Below, in pieces: positions 7,969-16,790 of a stretch of 64,000 bases of DNA. A program made the translations under genes and the position numbers. The notes below the pieces were generated by a model that saw only the letters and a list, made by a program, of their open reading frames with translations, was not told where the DNA came from and did no database searches. The stretch's first letter is position 1. Each line of letters starts with the position of its first letter. The stretch is from positions 4,878,501 through 4,942,500 of the forward strand of contig NZ_CP041360.1 of the NCBI RefSeq assembly GCF_006965485.1, written 5' to 3'. The stretch comes from Spirosoma sp. KCTC 42546. Its GTDB lineage: Bacteria > Bacteroidota > Bacteroidia > Cytophagales > Spirosomataceae.

Positions 7969-8745
7969 CTACTTCCCCAGCCATTCTTTGAACTCGGTCA
8001 TACGGTCGCCACTAACGAAGACTTCCTGGCGTGATTTGGGTTGCAAATCCAGCTTAAGTTTACCAGCAGAGAAGGTGTGAATGGTTTGGATGGCGGGCAG
8101 CGATATCAAAAACTGGCGGCTGATTCGGAAAAATTGACGGGGATTTAATAGCTGGGTTAGCTTATCTAAACTGTAATCAACAGGTAAGGTCAACCCGTCT
8201 TTGGTTACCAAGAAAACGACCTTTTCTTCCAGATAAAAGTAAGCGACATCAGTGGTTTCGATGCTACGAATTTTTGTGCCAACTGTAATCATAAATCGGT
8301 CTTTATAATCCGTCTGCTTCGATTTGCCAATCAGGTTAAGCAGGGTTTCAATGTCGTGCGATGAGGATGTATTCTGCCCGAACTGCTTCTTAAGCGCTTT
8401 GAATTTTTCGATAGCCGCCACTAGCTCATCATAATTGATGGGTTTCAGCAGATAGTCGATACTATTGACCTTAAACGCCTGAATCATGTACTCGTCATAG
8501 GCTGTAGTAAAGATTACTGGCGTAGTAACCTGCGTTTGCTCGAAAATGCGGAAGCCCAGATCATCTTCCAGGTGAATGTCCATAAAGATCAGATCAACAG
8601 GCTGGTCTGATTCACTAAACCACGTCACCGCTTCGGCTACTGATGGAATCCGGGCCAGTACTGTAATGGTCGGATCATATTTATGAAGTAAACTTTCGAG
8701 CCGTTTGGCCGTCAGGTTTTCGTCTTCGATAATGACTACGTTCAT
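7969..8745 (-). CDS. LytTR-family response regulator
   Basis: The protein has 258 residues. The receiver domain spans about 1-118, with D56 as phospho-acceptor (LIFMDIHL), the acidic pair IEDE near the start, and the conserved K in YLLKPI. A LytTR DNA-binding domain covers about 150-250 (FMITVGTKIRSIETTDVAYF through FFRISRQFLISLPAI). It should be phosphorylated by the sensor kinase encoded just upstream (8844-9980), 98 nt away on the same strand. The gap between the two is filled by a 9-nt-phased palindrome. The targets are unknown. Confidence 0.93.
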   Translation of the reverse strand: MNVVIIEDENLTAKRLESLLHKYDPTITVLARIPSVAEAVTWFSESDQPVDLIFMDIHLEDDLGFRIFEQTQVTTPVIFTTAYDEYMIQAFKVNSIDYLLKPINYDELVAAIEKFKALKKQFGQNTSSSHDIETLLNLIGKSKQTDYKDRFMITVGTKIRSIETTDVAYFYLEEKVVFLVTKDGLTLPVDYSLDKLTQLLNPRQFFRISRQFLISLPAIQTIHTFSAGKLKLDLQPKSRQEVFVSGDRMTEFKEWLGK

Positions 8746-8749
8746 ATTC

Positions 8750-8847
8750 TTAGTAAACTAAGTAAAGTGGGTGGAGTAAGTTAATTCGTGAAGTAAACCG
8801 GGTTATATAGCTGATCTTACTACACTTAGTTCACTCAGTCTACTCAC
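8750..8847. repeat. RGTGNAGTR palindrome, copy A
   Basis: The left arm shows 9-nt units AGTAAACTA, AGTAAAGTG, GGTGGAGTA. The right arm (about 8816-8847) is an imperfect complement (CTTACTACACTTAG...). It fills the gap between the kinase and regulator genes and overlaps the kinase stop codon. It belongs to a five-copy family in this window. Confidence 0.6.
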
Positions 8848-9980
8848 GACACTAATAATGGAATCTTCACGACAAAAAGGCCATCGCTTTCGCCAACCCA
8901 TACAGGCTGATCGGTAAGGAGCGCATACCGTGTAATGATATTTTCCAATCCCACGCCAGTCGAGTTCTCTGACTTAGGGCGAGTTTGCAGATTGTTCTCA
9001 ACAACCAGACAGTCGGCATCGAGTTTAATATGAACCTTCAGGGGTTCTTTTGCCGACATTCGGTTGTGTTTCACCGCATTTTCCACCAAAAGTTGTAAGG
9101 TTAGTGGTGCAATACTGTACCGGGTCTGGTCGGCCTCAGGCACATTAATTAGTACGTCGAACTTATTTTCGAAGCGAATATTCAATAAAAAGCGATACGC
9201 CTGAATAAACTCAAGTTCGGTTTTAAGCAAGACTCGCTCATTATCTTTCTGCTCCAGAATATAGCGGTACGCCCGCGATAACTGGTCGATGAATTTTTCG
9301 GATAAGTCAGCATCAGCATGAACCAGTGACGACAATATACTCAGGCTATTAAACAGAAAATGCGGGTTTACCTGGCTTTTGAGGGCCGCAAACTGGGCCT
9401 GCACGTTCTCTTTTTCCAATCGTTCAGCGCGTACCTGTACATCCTCCAGCCGTCGGTTGGCCCGTCGGTTGGCAGCCAGATAAAAGGCCGATATCATGGA
9501 CATCACTGTCAGACCGTTATTGACCCGTCTACGCTGTTCACGACTTTTACGCCGATCTTCGGCTGAGCGGGGTGGGCCCTGAGGACGTAATTGCCGGGTT
9601 TCCTGTTCCTGATAAAATCCTAATCGTTGGGCCAGCACATCGTCTAAACCATGCCATAGCATGGTAAACCCCATGTTAAATACGAGCGCTAGTGCACTGG
9701 CAATCAATAAGGTAGCAATTTGAGCAGGAATCTTGAATTCAATAAAAAAACCATCTCCGAACCGGCTAACGAACCGCTGTTGCAGCCATTCCGTTACGAT
9801 AATCCAGACGTATAAAAACAGGATTATCAGGATAATTTCGAAGACCCAGAACGGGACGTTACGCCCTGAAAACAGCCATTCAAAGGTCGCACCGTTGACG
9901 TACAATCGGATGGGCCAGTAAATAACGAACACGCTCAGGGCGAGTTGCCATTTTTGCGAAGTCGTTAGGTTATAGGACAT
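8844..9980 (-). CDS. LytS-like sensor histidine kinase (His_kinase family)
   Basis: The chosen start (MSYNLTTSQKW, ATG 9980) gives 378 residues; longer in-frame starts exist up to 10079, but they add a poorly hydrophobic stretch. About four membrane helices occupy the first half, followed by a charged coiled coil. The His_kinase dimerisation block follows (SQVNPHFLFNSLSILSSL, where the His of NPHFLFN is the phosphorylated residue), then an N-box (LLVENAVKHN) and a G-box (STGVGLENI). These are marks of LytS/YehU-type kinases that pair with LytTR regulators such as its downstream neighbour. No ligand-binding domain is recognisable. Confidence 0.9.
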   Translation of the reverse strand: MSYNLTTSQKWQLALSVFVIYWPIRLYVNGATFEWLFSGRNVPFWVFEIILIILFLYVWIIVTEWLQQRFVSRFGDGFFIEFKIPAQIATLLIASALALVFNMGFTMLWHGLDDVLAQRLGFYQEQETRQLRPQGPPRSAEDRRKSREQRRRVNNGLTVMSMISAFYLAANRRANRRLEDVQVRAERLEKENVQAQFAALKSQVNPHFLFNSLSILSSLVHADADLSEKFIDQLSRAYRYILEQKDNERVLLKTELEFIQAYRFLLNIRFENKFDVLINVPEADQTRYSIAPLTLQLLVENAVKHNRMSAKEPLKVHIKLDADCLVVENNLQTRPKSENSTGVGLENIITRYALLTDQPVWVGESDGLFVVKIPLLVS

Positions 9981-10109
9981 AGCACGGTACATTAGGTTTA
10001 CAAACAAAACTACTGATTCCCACTTAGCGACAAAAAAGAAACCGGCGGAATGCCGGTTTAGAGAGCGCGAGTGACGCAATTCGATTTATGAATAGAAGGC
10101 TACAATTTT

Positions 10110-10865
10110 TTAATACGTAGCTCGCCCACCCGATAAATCGAAGATAAAGCCAGTGGTAAAACTAGCCTCTTCCGATACAATCCAGGCAGCCATGGCGGCT
10201 ACTTCCTCCACGGTACCCAACCGTTTCATGGGTATCTTGGCCGTCATATAGGCTAACTGTTCGGGTGCAGTATTCTCGTTCATAGCCGTTTTGATCACAG
10301 CGGGCGCCAAACCGTTCACGGTGATTCCTGTTTCGGCATACTCTTTTCCAATGCCTTTCACAAGTCCAATGACGCCCGCTTTCATTGATGAGTAGCCTGT
10401 CATAAATGGATTCCCTTCTTTCCCGGCAATCGAGGCTAAATGCAGAATACGGCCATAATTGCTCTTTTCCATAACCTTAATCCCATACTTTGACATCAAG
10501 AAAGCGCCCCGCAAATTAGTATGGTATACCCGGTCATAATCGGCCACCGAATAGTCTGTGATTTTAGTACTGGTTGGCCCTACAATACCCGCCGAATTGA
10601 CAATAACGTCTAAGCGTCCCAAGGTGTCAACTACGGTTTGAATAGCTTGTTCAACCGAACTTTCATGCGAAATATCGACAACGTGGCCCGTTACTGCGAA
10701 TCCCTGTTTGGTGAAATCAGCCACAGTCCGTTCGAGTTGAACATGGTTTATATCGAATAAAGCAACTGTAGCTCCTTCAGACGCAATTCGTTTCGCAATT
10801 GCTTTACCAATGCCCTCAGCACCGCCTGTTACTATAGCTACCTGATTCGCAAATCGATTTAACAT
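10110..10865 (-). CDS. Short-chain dehydrogenase/reductase
   Basis: This is a 251-residue classical SDR. The NAD(P)-binding motif TGGAEGIG is at 13-20, NSAG at 90-93, and the catalytic triad is S145, Y158 and K162 (YSSMK). An acidic residue after the second strand (LFDIN) favours NAD over NADP. The C-terminal ATY ending and overall pattern are close to FabG-like and sugar dehydrogenases, but the substrate cannot be deduced. It lies 47 nt downstream of the DUF1624 gene on the same strand and may be cotranscribed with it. Confidence 0.88.
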   Translation of the reverse strand: MLNRFANQVAIVTGGAEGIGKAIAKRIASEGATVALFDINHVQLERTVADFTKQGFAVTGHVVDISHESSVEQAIQTVVDTLGRLDVIVNSAGIVGPTSTKITDYSVADYDRVYHTNLRGAFLMSKYGIKVMEKSNYGRILHLASIAGKEGNPFMTGYSSMKAGVIGLVKGIGKEYAETGITVNGLAPAVIKTAMNENTAPEQLAYMTAKIPMKRLGTVEEVAAMAAWIVSEEASFTTGFIFDLSGGRATY

Positions 10866-10912
10866 GGTCCCAACCTATTTTACGTTAGTAAAAACTACTG
10901 ATTATCACCTCC

Positions 10913-12070
10913 TCATACGTACCGAAGCCAACCTATTTCGGGATGATCGGCTTTATACCGGCCATACCACTTACACGCTGGGTATAACAAAAGCACCAGA
11001 CCAAACCACACAGCATACACGCCACCCAGTGAGATGCCTGCTCCCTCGGGACGGCCAAAATTCAGCGGTCCAGACGGTATATCGGCAAACGAATATCCCT
11101 GTATAAAACTCATGACGAGCATAGATATATGCACCAGGTACCAGTGCAAAATATAGTAGAACATAGGCACTTTGCCATATACCGTCATCCACCGGGTGAA
11201 GGTGTTGCTTACTCCATCTATTACCGAAAAAAATACCAGCATCAACCCAAGTGTCGCCAGGTCATACAGAAGTGATGGTGGGTATTTGGTCACGTTCATG
11301 AACGAGAGAAAGGTAAACAGTCCGTCTTTCTGAGCAGACCAGGGGGCCGGGTCACCGTAGAGGTTCAGGAAGCGCAGGAGCACAAACAAAACCAATGCCC
11401 CCAAACCGATGCGGAATAAGAGTGGTTTTCGATCGTCAATAGGTTTCTCCATCAATGCCCCGCAGGCAAAGCCAACGAGCATAATCCCTAGCCAGGGAAT
11501 CAATGGATAGCCCACCAAAAGGGCAAACGATGGGCTAACTGAAAAAAAATCGGTTCGGAAAAATAACGCCCAACCCAAACGAGCCGCTGGGTCGGCAAAT
11601 GTTGGCACGAGTTGCAGAATATTATGACCAAATACGATAACCAACCCGATAATTGTAATCCACTTGACAGGTAATTTCGCAACGAATGAAAGGATAATTA
11701 ACCCGCCCCCAATAGCGTAGATAACCTGTAGCATGAGGGAATGAAAATGAATATCGAACCAGAAGGCGAAGTTGATAATCGTAAGTTCAAGCAGCAGTAA
11801 CACCAGCCCTCGCTTCCGCAAAAACTGCCGGGCCGATCCATCATTCCGTTTTCTGAGTGACAGATAGGCTGAGGTGCCCGACAAAAACACAAAGGTCGGT
11901 GCGCACAAATGCGTAATCCATCGGGTCAGAAAAATAGCTGGCGTCGTGGTTGCTAGATCAGTAGGGTTTTGGGTTAGTGCGGACGTATGGAGCAGATCTC
12001 GAACATGGTCCAGGGCCATGATCACCATCACCAAACCGCGTGTTACGTCAATGGCGGTTACTCGCTTCAT
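10913..12070 (-). CDS. DUF1624/heparan-alpha-glucosaminide N-acetyltransferase-like membrane protein
   Basis: The protein has 385 residues and about ten membrane helices. It starts MKRVTAIDVTRGLVMVIMAL, followed by DHVRD. The R-G-L-x-M-x-x-M-A-L-D-H motif is the signature of the DUF1624 and HGSNAT-type acyltransferase group, in which the conserved His or Asp takes part in moving an acyl group across the membrane. Family members transfer acetyl groups to sugars, but the acceptor here is unknown. It heads a short leftward pair with the SDR gene. Confidence 0.8.
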   Translation of the reverse strand: MKRVTAIDVTRGLVMVIMALDHVRDLLHTSALTQNPTDLATTTPAIFLTRWITHLCAPTFVFLSGTSAYLSLRKRNDGSARQFLRKRGLVLLLLELTIINFAFWFDIHFHSLMLQVIYAIGGGLIILSFVAKLPVKWITIIGLVIVFGHNILQLVPTFADPAARLGWALFFRTDFFSVSPSFALLVGYPLIPWLGIMLVGFACGALMEKPIDDRKPLLFRIGLGALVLFVLLRFLNLYGDPAPWSAQKDGLFTFLSFMNVTKYPPSLLYDLATLGLMLVFFSVIDGVSNTFTRWMTVYGKVPMFYYILHWYLVHISMLVMSFIQGYSFADIPSGPLNFGRPEGAGISLGGVYAVWFGLVLLLYPACKWYGRYKADHPEIGWLRYV

Positions 12071-12121
12071 TCAAGGTTGTCGTTTAATTTTTTCGTAGAT
12101 AGACACCATATTTTTTTTCAT

Positions 12122-13024
12122 TTACTGCTTCTTATACCTACACTGCGTATTATCTGATTTTACAAAGTACGACTTATAATTCAGCGCCTTAGGATCAGTG
12201 CAACCTTTTAAATCAAGCACTTCTACTTTCTTAAAATCAATAGCATGGCTCTCGGCCTGCAAGGCAATATAACCCTCGCCAAGGGGTGTATTGGCCCGAC
12301 TAATCCAATAGTCGGCGTTATCGATGTGGGCTATTTTCCAATCGTGTCCTTCATTTACGAAGCCCCCTCCTACTTCAGGTCGCTCGTAAGTGAGTACGGT
12401 ATCTCCCTCCACGATATGATGAACAATAGAATCGCCTAATACAATAGCTTCGGCGGTTACCCATTGGTCACCATCGTAGGTTTTAGAGTCTGAATCAATG
12501 CAATGTTCGGGCTTGAGTTTACCACTCATGTATACCTGCGTACCGGGCGTGCACAGGTTCCCCGTATGACGCGGCCCTTTGCCTAGCCCACCCAGCAATT
12601 GCAGTTCAAGCGAAACGGGAAATGTCTGCCCAATTGAACAACTTGCCGCCGATTGCGAGTGCACCATTACGCCACTATTTCGCACATTCCAGGTATCTCC
12701 ACCGGGCGTTTGGTTGCCCACAAATCGATACGTAAACCGCACCCGATAATATGAATAGGGCTTGTTGTAGTACATGTGCCCGTATTTACCATCGAAGGTT
12801 TTGTACTGATCATAGGCAATGCGCAGAATCCCGTTCTCAACCCGAAAGGTGTTTTTGTAATTATCATTCAGGGGTAGACCGGCAATTTTAATGTCCCAAT
12901 TCTTGAGATCTTTTCCATTGAAAAGCTGCACCCACTCCTGGCGGACTGCTGATTTTTGAGTCTGGGCTGTTGCAGCCGATTGTACGCTCAGGCAAATTAA
13001 TAGTACACGTAGTAATTGTTTCAT
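12122..13024 (-). CDS. Secreted DUF1080 (3-keto-disaccharide hydrolase-like) protein
   Basis: Starting at MKQLLRVLL (ATG 13024) the protein has 300 residues and a signal peptide ending near TAQ (residue 21). The body has the DUF1080 pattern WVQLFNGKDLKNWDIKI at its start and repeated beta strands of a concanavalin-like sandwich, ending with IALQAESHAIDFKKVEVLDL. DUF1080 proteins act on or bind polysaccharide-derived sugars in the periplasm, and some are 3-keto-glucoside hydrolases. The C-terminus adds a small Cys-containing tail (GCTDPKALNY...). It precedes a Kelch protein on the same strand, with a palindrome between them. Confidence 0.85.
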   Translation of the reverse strand: MKQLLRVLLICLSVQSAATAQTQKSAVRQEWVQLFNGKDLKNWDIKIAGLPLNDNYKNTFRVENGILRIAYDQYKTFDGKYGHMYYNKPYSYYRVRFTYRFVGNQTPGGDTWNVRNSGVMVHSQSAASCSIGQTFPVSLELQLLGGLGKGPRHTGNLCTPGTQVYMSGKLKPEHCIDSDSKTYDGDQWVTAEAIVLGDSIVHHIVEGDTVLTYERPEVGGGFVNEGHDWKIAHIDNADYWISRANTPLGEGYIALQAESHAIDFKKVEVLDLKGCTDPKALNYKSYFVKSDNTQCRYKKQ

Positions 13025-13044
13025 TAGGAAGTGAAATTTAAAAA

Positions 13045-13130
13045 TTGGCACGCAGATACAGCGGCTATCGCAGTTTCAGTATCAATTATAGCTGCGGCAA
13101 TCCGCTGTATCTGCGTCATCGGCGTGCAAT
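13045..13130. repeat. Long imperfect hairpin with 15-bp perfect core
   Basis: ACGCAGATACAGCGG (13050-13064) is exactly complementary to 13102-13116. The outer TTGGCACGC and GCGTGCAA also pair, and so do the inner GCGGCTATCGCAG and CTGCGGCAATCCGC, imperfectly. It lies between the Kelch and DUF1080 genes. CGCAGAT-type intergenic palindromes occur widely in Bacteroidota. Confidence 0.6.
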
Positions 13131-13133
13131 TAG

Positions 13134-14099
13134 CTATTTCATCACTTCAACCGTGTTCAACTCAGGGCCTCCGCCATGATTAGCTGACCCAGCCACGATA
13201 TAAATTTGTCCTTTGTAGACTACTGCCTGGGTACCATGCCGCCCTTGTTTCAATGTTGGCCCTTTTGTCCACTGATTTGTTTTGGGATCAAGTGCTTCGG
13301 CTTCGTTATGTGCCAGAAGTTGTACGGTTTCTCCCCCGATAACCCAAACTTTACCCCCTTGGGTTACGGCTGTACTACCAGCCCGTTGGGTTGGAATATT
13401 GGAAGTGGCGGGCAACGTACTCCATTTCCCGGTTTTGAAATCGTAGACGTCCACTTCGGCAATGGTTGTTTCCAGCACTTTGTTGATCCGCGCCGTTGAG
13501 TTACGACCACCCGCCAGATACAATTTATCATCGACAACAGCTGCACTAATATGGTCTCGGGTGCGGGGGGCATCGGGTAATCGTTTCCAGGTATTCGTTT
13601 TCGGATCATATTCATCCAGCCAGGCCACATGCCCATCGTAATGACCGTCGATAATTCCGCAGGCCATATATATTTTGTTTTTATACACCACTACCCCTGC
13701 CGAACCTCGTAGCCGCTCTTTCGGGATTTCTGGCCCCATTCGCCAGGCCCCCTGTTTCGGGCTGTAAATGTATATGTTCGGAATTGGCGTTTCGTGCGGG
13801 TATTGCCCCCGAAATGCGCCCATCACATAAAGTTCACCATTGTAGTTGATGGCCTGAAAGTGATTCATTTCCAGCGGGGGCGTAGGTAATGTCTGCCAAA
13901 GCAGCGTTTTTAGATTAAGTGCTTCTAAGGGTTTAATACCCCGGCCGCCCACCGCATAGAGGCTGTCGCCAATGAGGGCAGCCGCATTTTCATGACGGGT
14001 AGAACAGGTATTTTGAGTGGTTACGGGTTGCCAGCTTTGAGCGTGAGCAGCCAGCGTGGTACTAATCAGAATCAAACAAAACGACGATGACAAGTTCAT
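13134..14099 (-). CDS. Secreted Kelch-repeat protein
   Basis: Starting at MNLSSSFCLILISTTLAAHA (ATG 14099) the protein has 321 residues with a signal peptide cut after AHA. Six Kelch-type blades follow, each with a G-G pair and downstream Y and W, for example IGDSLYAVGGRG, VVDDKLYLAGGR, VTQGGKVWVIGGE and VYKGQIYIVAGS. The fold should be a six-bladed beta-propeller exported to the periplasm or cell surface. Related Bacteroidota proteins include N-acetylneuraminate epimerase-like propellers, but no specific catalytic residues can be confirmed. It is encoded upstream of the DUF1080 gene, consistent with a sugar-related pair. Confidence 0.82.
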   Translation of the reverse strand: MNLSSSFCLILISTTLAAHAQSWQPVTTQNTCSTRHENAAALIGDSLYAVGGRGIKPLEALNLKTLLWQTLPTPPLEMNHFQAINYNGELYVMGAFRGQYPHETPIPNIYIYSPKQGAWRMGPEIPKERLRGSAGVVVYKNKIYMACGIIDGHYDGHVAWLDEYDPKTNTWKRLPDAPRTRDHISAAVVDDKLYLAGGRNSTARINKVLETTIAEVDVYDFKTGKWSTLPATSNIPTQRAGSTAVTQGGKVWVIGGETVQLLAHNEAEALDPKTNQWTKGPTLKQGRHGTQAVVYKGQIYIVAGSANHGGGPELNTVEVMK

Positions 14100-14159
14100 A
14101 AAACACAGGAAGGAATAGATTGTACGTAACTGGTTAGTAAACCGCAATTTCAGCCGATA

Positions 14160-14321
14160 CTACTCTATGGCGCAGGGAAGCGACCCAAGGCCACCGGCTT
14201 CAGCAACAGCAATGGCCAGATCGGATGCACCCGCCCCGGCCATTGGCGCCAGTAAAATTGGCAACTCAATACTGAGTAACTGCTGGATACACGTATCAGG
14301 CCAGGTGTGCATTGGTTTCAT
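14160..14321 (-). pseudogene. N-terminal remnant of nitronate monooxygenase (2-nitropropane dioxygenase)
   Basis: The 53-residue frame reads MKPMHTWPDTCIQQLLSIEL and then PILLAPMAGAGASDLAIAVA and EAGGLGSLPCA before a TAG. The APMAG and EAGGLGSL blocks are the first strand and FMN-phosphate loop of nitronate monooxygenase, a TIM-barrel enzyme of about 330-360 residues. After the stop no homologous continuation is seen; the Kelch gene region begins at once. The 3' five-sixths of the gene has therefore been lost, probably by deletion. No function is expected. Confidence 0.7.
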
Positions 14322-14422
14322 TGGCTAAACATCCAATATTGAAAGTCAAAAATGGGCCATTTTTAACATAGTAGCTACACTTGTTTAGCCTTTAGGGAGC
14401 CAAACACAGGTGTTTCATGATG

Positions 14423-14836
14423 TTATAAAATCAATACCAGTGTACCGGCAATAATCAGAGCTGCCCCTATAGCTGCTTTCCAGGTCAGTACTTCTCCCAG
14501 TATAAGGACGGACAGAAGTATCGCGATCGCCACGCTCAGTTTATCGACCGGGGCTACCTGCGACACCTTGCCAAGTTGTAGCGCCTTAAAGTAAAAGATC
14601 CAGGACAAGCCGGTTGCTACACCCGATAGAATCAGAAAAATCCAGTTTTGTCGAGTCAAGGCTGGCAGTGATTCAATCCCTCCGCGAAAAAACACAATTC
14701 CCCAGGCCACAAACAGGATCACAACGGTACGAATAGCAGTTGCCAAATCCGTATTTACGCCTTTTATGCCAATTTTAGCCAGTATCGCTGTTAGAGCGGC
14801 AAAAAGCGCGGAAAGCAATGCATACATCCACCACAT
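14423..14836 (-). CDS. Small EamA/DMT-family transporter
   Basis: The 137-residue protein has five predicted membrane helices and an EamA-type pattern (ALFAALTAILAKIGIKGVN at the start, APVDKLSVAIAILLSVLILGE near the end). It is half the size of ten-helix DMT transporters; such single-repeat members act as dimers. Its substrate is unknown, possibly an amino acid or metabolite. The Lrp regulator gene starts 74 nt upstream on the same strand. Confidence 0.82.
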   Translation of the reverse strand: MWWMYALLSALFAALTAILAKIGIKGVNTDLATAIRTVVILFVAWGIVFFRGGIESLPALTRQNWIFLILSGVATGLSWIFYFKALQLGKVSQVAPVDKLSVAIAILLSVLILGEVLTWKAAIGAALIIAGTLVLIL

Positions 14837-14910
14837 AAAATCGTGTTTTACCGCCTGATCAACCTTAGTTATGTCGTGTCAATTTCACCCAGCCTCTGAC
14901 CACGTTTGAC

Positions 14911-15372
14911 TTACATCGGCACCACCGTCGAATTTTTTATTTCAGACATGACGAAGAAGCTACTGATATGTAAGGTACCAGGAATAACCGAAAGCTGTTC
15001 CTGATAGAAATGATTGTAGGTGTCCATATCCCGACTAACGATTTTCAGCAGATAGTCGAACGTGCCCGATACTCGATTACACTCCAGCACTTCCGGCAGT
15101 TCACGAACATCTACTTCAAAGGCGGTGAATGAATCCCGGGTTTGACGGTCGAGCGTAACCTGGCAGTATACCATCAGCAGATTGCCGAGTTTTTTCTTGT
15201 CAACTATGGTTACGTACCGATCAATGACGCCGTCTCGTTCAAGCCGTTTTATACGCTCATGAACGGGCGTTTTCGAGAGATTAATTTTCTTACCAATCTC
15301 CTGAATGGTCAGACGGGCGTTCTGCTGTAATAAGTCCAGAATTTTTCGATCTGTTGTATCAACACTCTCCAT
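14911..15372 (-). CDS. Lrp/AsnC-family transcriptional regulator
   Basis: The 153-residue protein has an N-terminal AsnC winged HTH (residues about 5-60, RKILDLLQQNARLTIQEIGK then LSKTPVHERIKRLERDGVI). A C-terminal RAM ligand-binding domain of about 75 residues follows. Lrp/AsnC proteins bind amino acids and control amino-acid metabolism. The gene is divergent from alanine dehydrogenase, with a 174-bp shared upstream region, so regulation of ald by this protein in response to alanine or another amino acid is the natural inference. Confidence 0.92.
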   Translation of the reverse strand: MESVDTTDRKILDLLQQNARLTIQEIGKKINLSKTPVHERIKRLERDGVIDRYVTIVDKKKLGNLLMVYCQVTLDRQTRDSFTAFEVDVRELPEVLECNRVSGTFDYLLKIVSRDMDTYNHFYQEQLSVIPGTLHISSFFVMSEIKNSTVVPM

Positions 15373-15499
15373 AAACGGAATTTTTACGGTATAGCCTCCT
15401 AAAAAGGGCTGTCTGTAGAACTATTTCCTACAAATAGACAAATTACGCACTTAGTTTCCTAAAAAAATAAGTAGTACTAGAAAAGAATTACACTGAATT

Positions 15500-15507
15500 T
15501 AACTTTG
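15500..15507 (+). promoter_or_regulatory. -7 element TAACTTTG of alanine dehydrogenase
   Basis: This is an exact TAnnTTTG match 39 nt upstream of the ald ATG. No clear TTTG lies at the usual 20-nt spacing, which fits a promoter that needs an activator such as the divergent Lrp protein (inference). Confidence 0.6.
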
Positions 15508-15546
15508 TACCACTCAAGTAACAACTCCCAAACCACGTTAAGCTTT

Positions 15547-16680
15547 ATGGTTATTGGCGTTCCCAAAGAAATCAAAAACAACGAAAACCGCGTTGCGCTG
15601 ACACCTGCCGGTGTAACCGAACTCCGCAAACATGGTCATGTTGTTTATATACAGGTTAATGCGGGTGAGGGTAGCGGTTTTGAGGACGAAGAATACATTG
15701 CAGCCGGTGCTATTATGCTCCCGACCATCGAAGAGGTGTATGGTATCGCTGAGATGATTATGAAGGTTAAGGAGCCTATCGCTTCGGAGTACGACCTGAT
15801 CAAAGAAAACCAATTACTGTTTACTTATTTCCACTTTGCCTCGTCGGAAGAATTGACCCGGGCAATGCTGGCCAAAGGTGCCGTTTGCTTAGCCTACGAG
15901 ACCGTTGAACGCCCCGACCGTAGTTTGCCATTGCTGGTGCCCATGTCGGAAGTTGCCGGACGGATGGCCATTCAGGAAGGCGCTAAATATCTTGAAAAAC
16001 CACTGAAAGGCCGGGGCATTTTGCTCGGCGGTGTACCAGGCGTAAAACCAGCCAATGTACTCATTTTGGGTGGTGGCATTGTTGGAACACAAGCCGCTAA
16101 AATGGCTGCTGGCCTGGGTGCTCACGTAACCATTATGGATGTTAGTCTGGCCCGGCTGCGTTATTTGTCGGACATTATGCCGCCTAACGTACAGACCATG
16201 ATGTCGAACGAGTATAATATTCGGGAGATGATCAAGGTTTGTGACCTGATTGTTGGTGCCGTGTTGATTCCGGGTGCCAAGGCTCCTCACCTGATCACCC
16301 GCGAAATGCTGAAGCAAATGCGGGCTGGTACTGTATTGGTTGATGTGGCTGTTGACCAGGGGGGATGTATTGAAACCTGCCATCCAACTACCCACGAAAA
16401 TCCAACGTTTATCATTGATGGTGTTGTTCACTATTGTGTGGCCAACATGCCAGGTGCAGTACCTTATACCAGCACGCTTGCCCTGACCAATGCAACCCTT
16501 CCCTACGCCTTGCAATTAGCCAACAAAGGATGGCAGCAGGCTTGCCGCGACAATACAGACCTTAAACTAGGCCTGAATGTAGTAGAAGGGAAAGTTGTTT
16601 ATAAAGGTGTTGCCGATGCATTCGGTTTCGACTTAACCGATGTAAACACGATCCTGACAGAAGAAGAACTAGCTCAATAA
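15547..16680 (+). CDS. ald: Alanine dehydrogenase
   Basis: From ATG 15547 the protein has 377 residues and begins MVIGVPKEIKNNENRVALTP, the characteristic N-terminus of alanine dehydrogenase and NAD(P) transhydrogenase alpha. A Rossmann motif appears as ILGGGIVGTQAAKMAAGLGA, and KVKEP and DVAVDQGGC blocks are present. The enzyme converts L-alanine and NAD+ to pyruvate, ammonia and NADH in the cytoplasm. The ATG is chosen over upstream codons because it gives the family N-terminus and sits 39 nt after a good -7 box. A clear intrinsic terminator follows. Confidence 0.95.
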   Translation: MVIGVPKEIKNNENRVALTPAGVTELRKHGHVVYIQVNAGEGSGFEDEEYIAAGAIMLPTIEEVYGIAEMIMKVKEPIASEYDLIKENQLLFTYFHFASSEELTRAMLAKGAVCLAYETVERPDRSLPLLVPMSEVAGRMAIQEGAKYLEKPLKGRGILLGGVPGVKPANVLILGGGIVGTQAAKMAAGLGAHVTIMDVSLARLRYLSDIMPPNVQTMMSNEYNIREMIKVCDLIVGAVLIPGAKAPHLITREMLKQMRAGTVLVDVAVDQGGCIETCHPTTHENPTFIIDGVVHYCVANMPGAVPYTSTLALTNATLPYALQLANKGWQQACRDNTDLKLGLNVVEGKVVYKGVADAFGFDLTDVNTILTEEELAQ

Positions 16681-16715
16681 GCGAATAACGGTATTACCAA
16701 TTCATCGACAGACGC

Positions 16716-16747
16716 AGGTCGCACTTTTCGGAGTGCGGCCTTTTTTT
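16716..16747 (+). terminator. Intrinsic terminator of ald
   Basis: A 10-bp stem (AGGTCGCACT with AGTGCGGCCT, one G-T pair) and a 6-nt loop are followed by seven T residues at 16741-16747. Confidence 0.85.
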
Positions 16748-16790
16748 GTTCATTTTGCGTTATCTTACAATTGATTTAACTGATTCAAGA

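Noticed and set aside
15889..16515. Long open frame antisense to alanine dehydrogenase
   Set aside because: It lies wholly inside a well-supported gene, has no recognisable protein pattern, and is explained by the codon bias of the sense gene.
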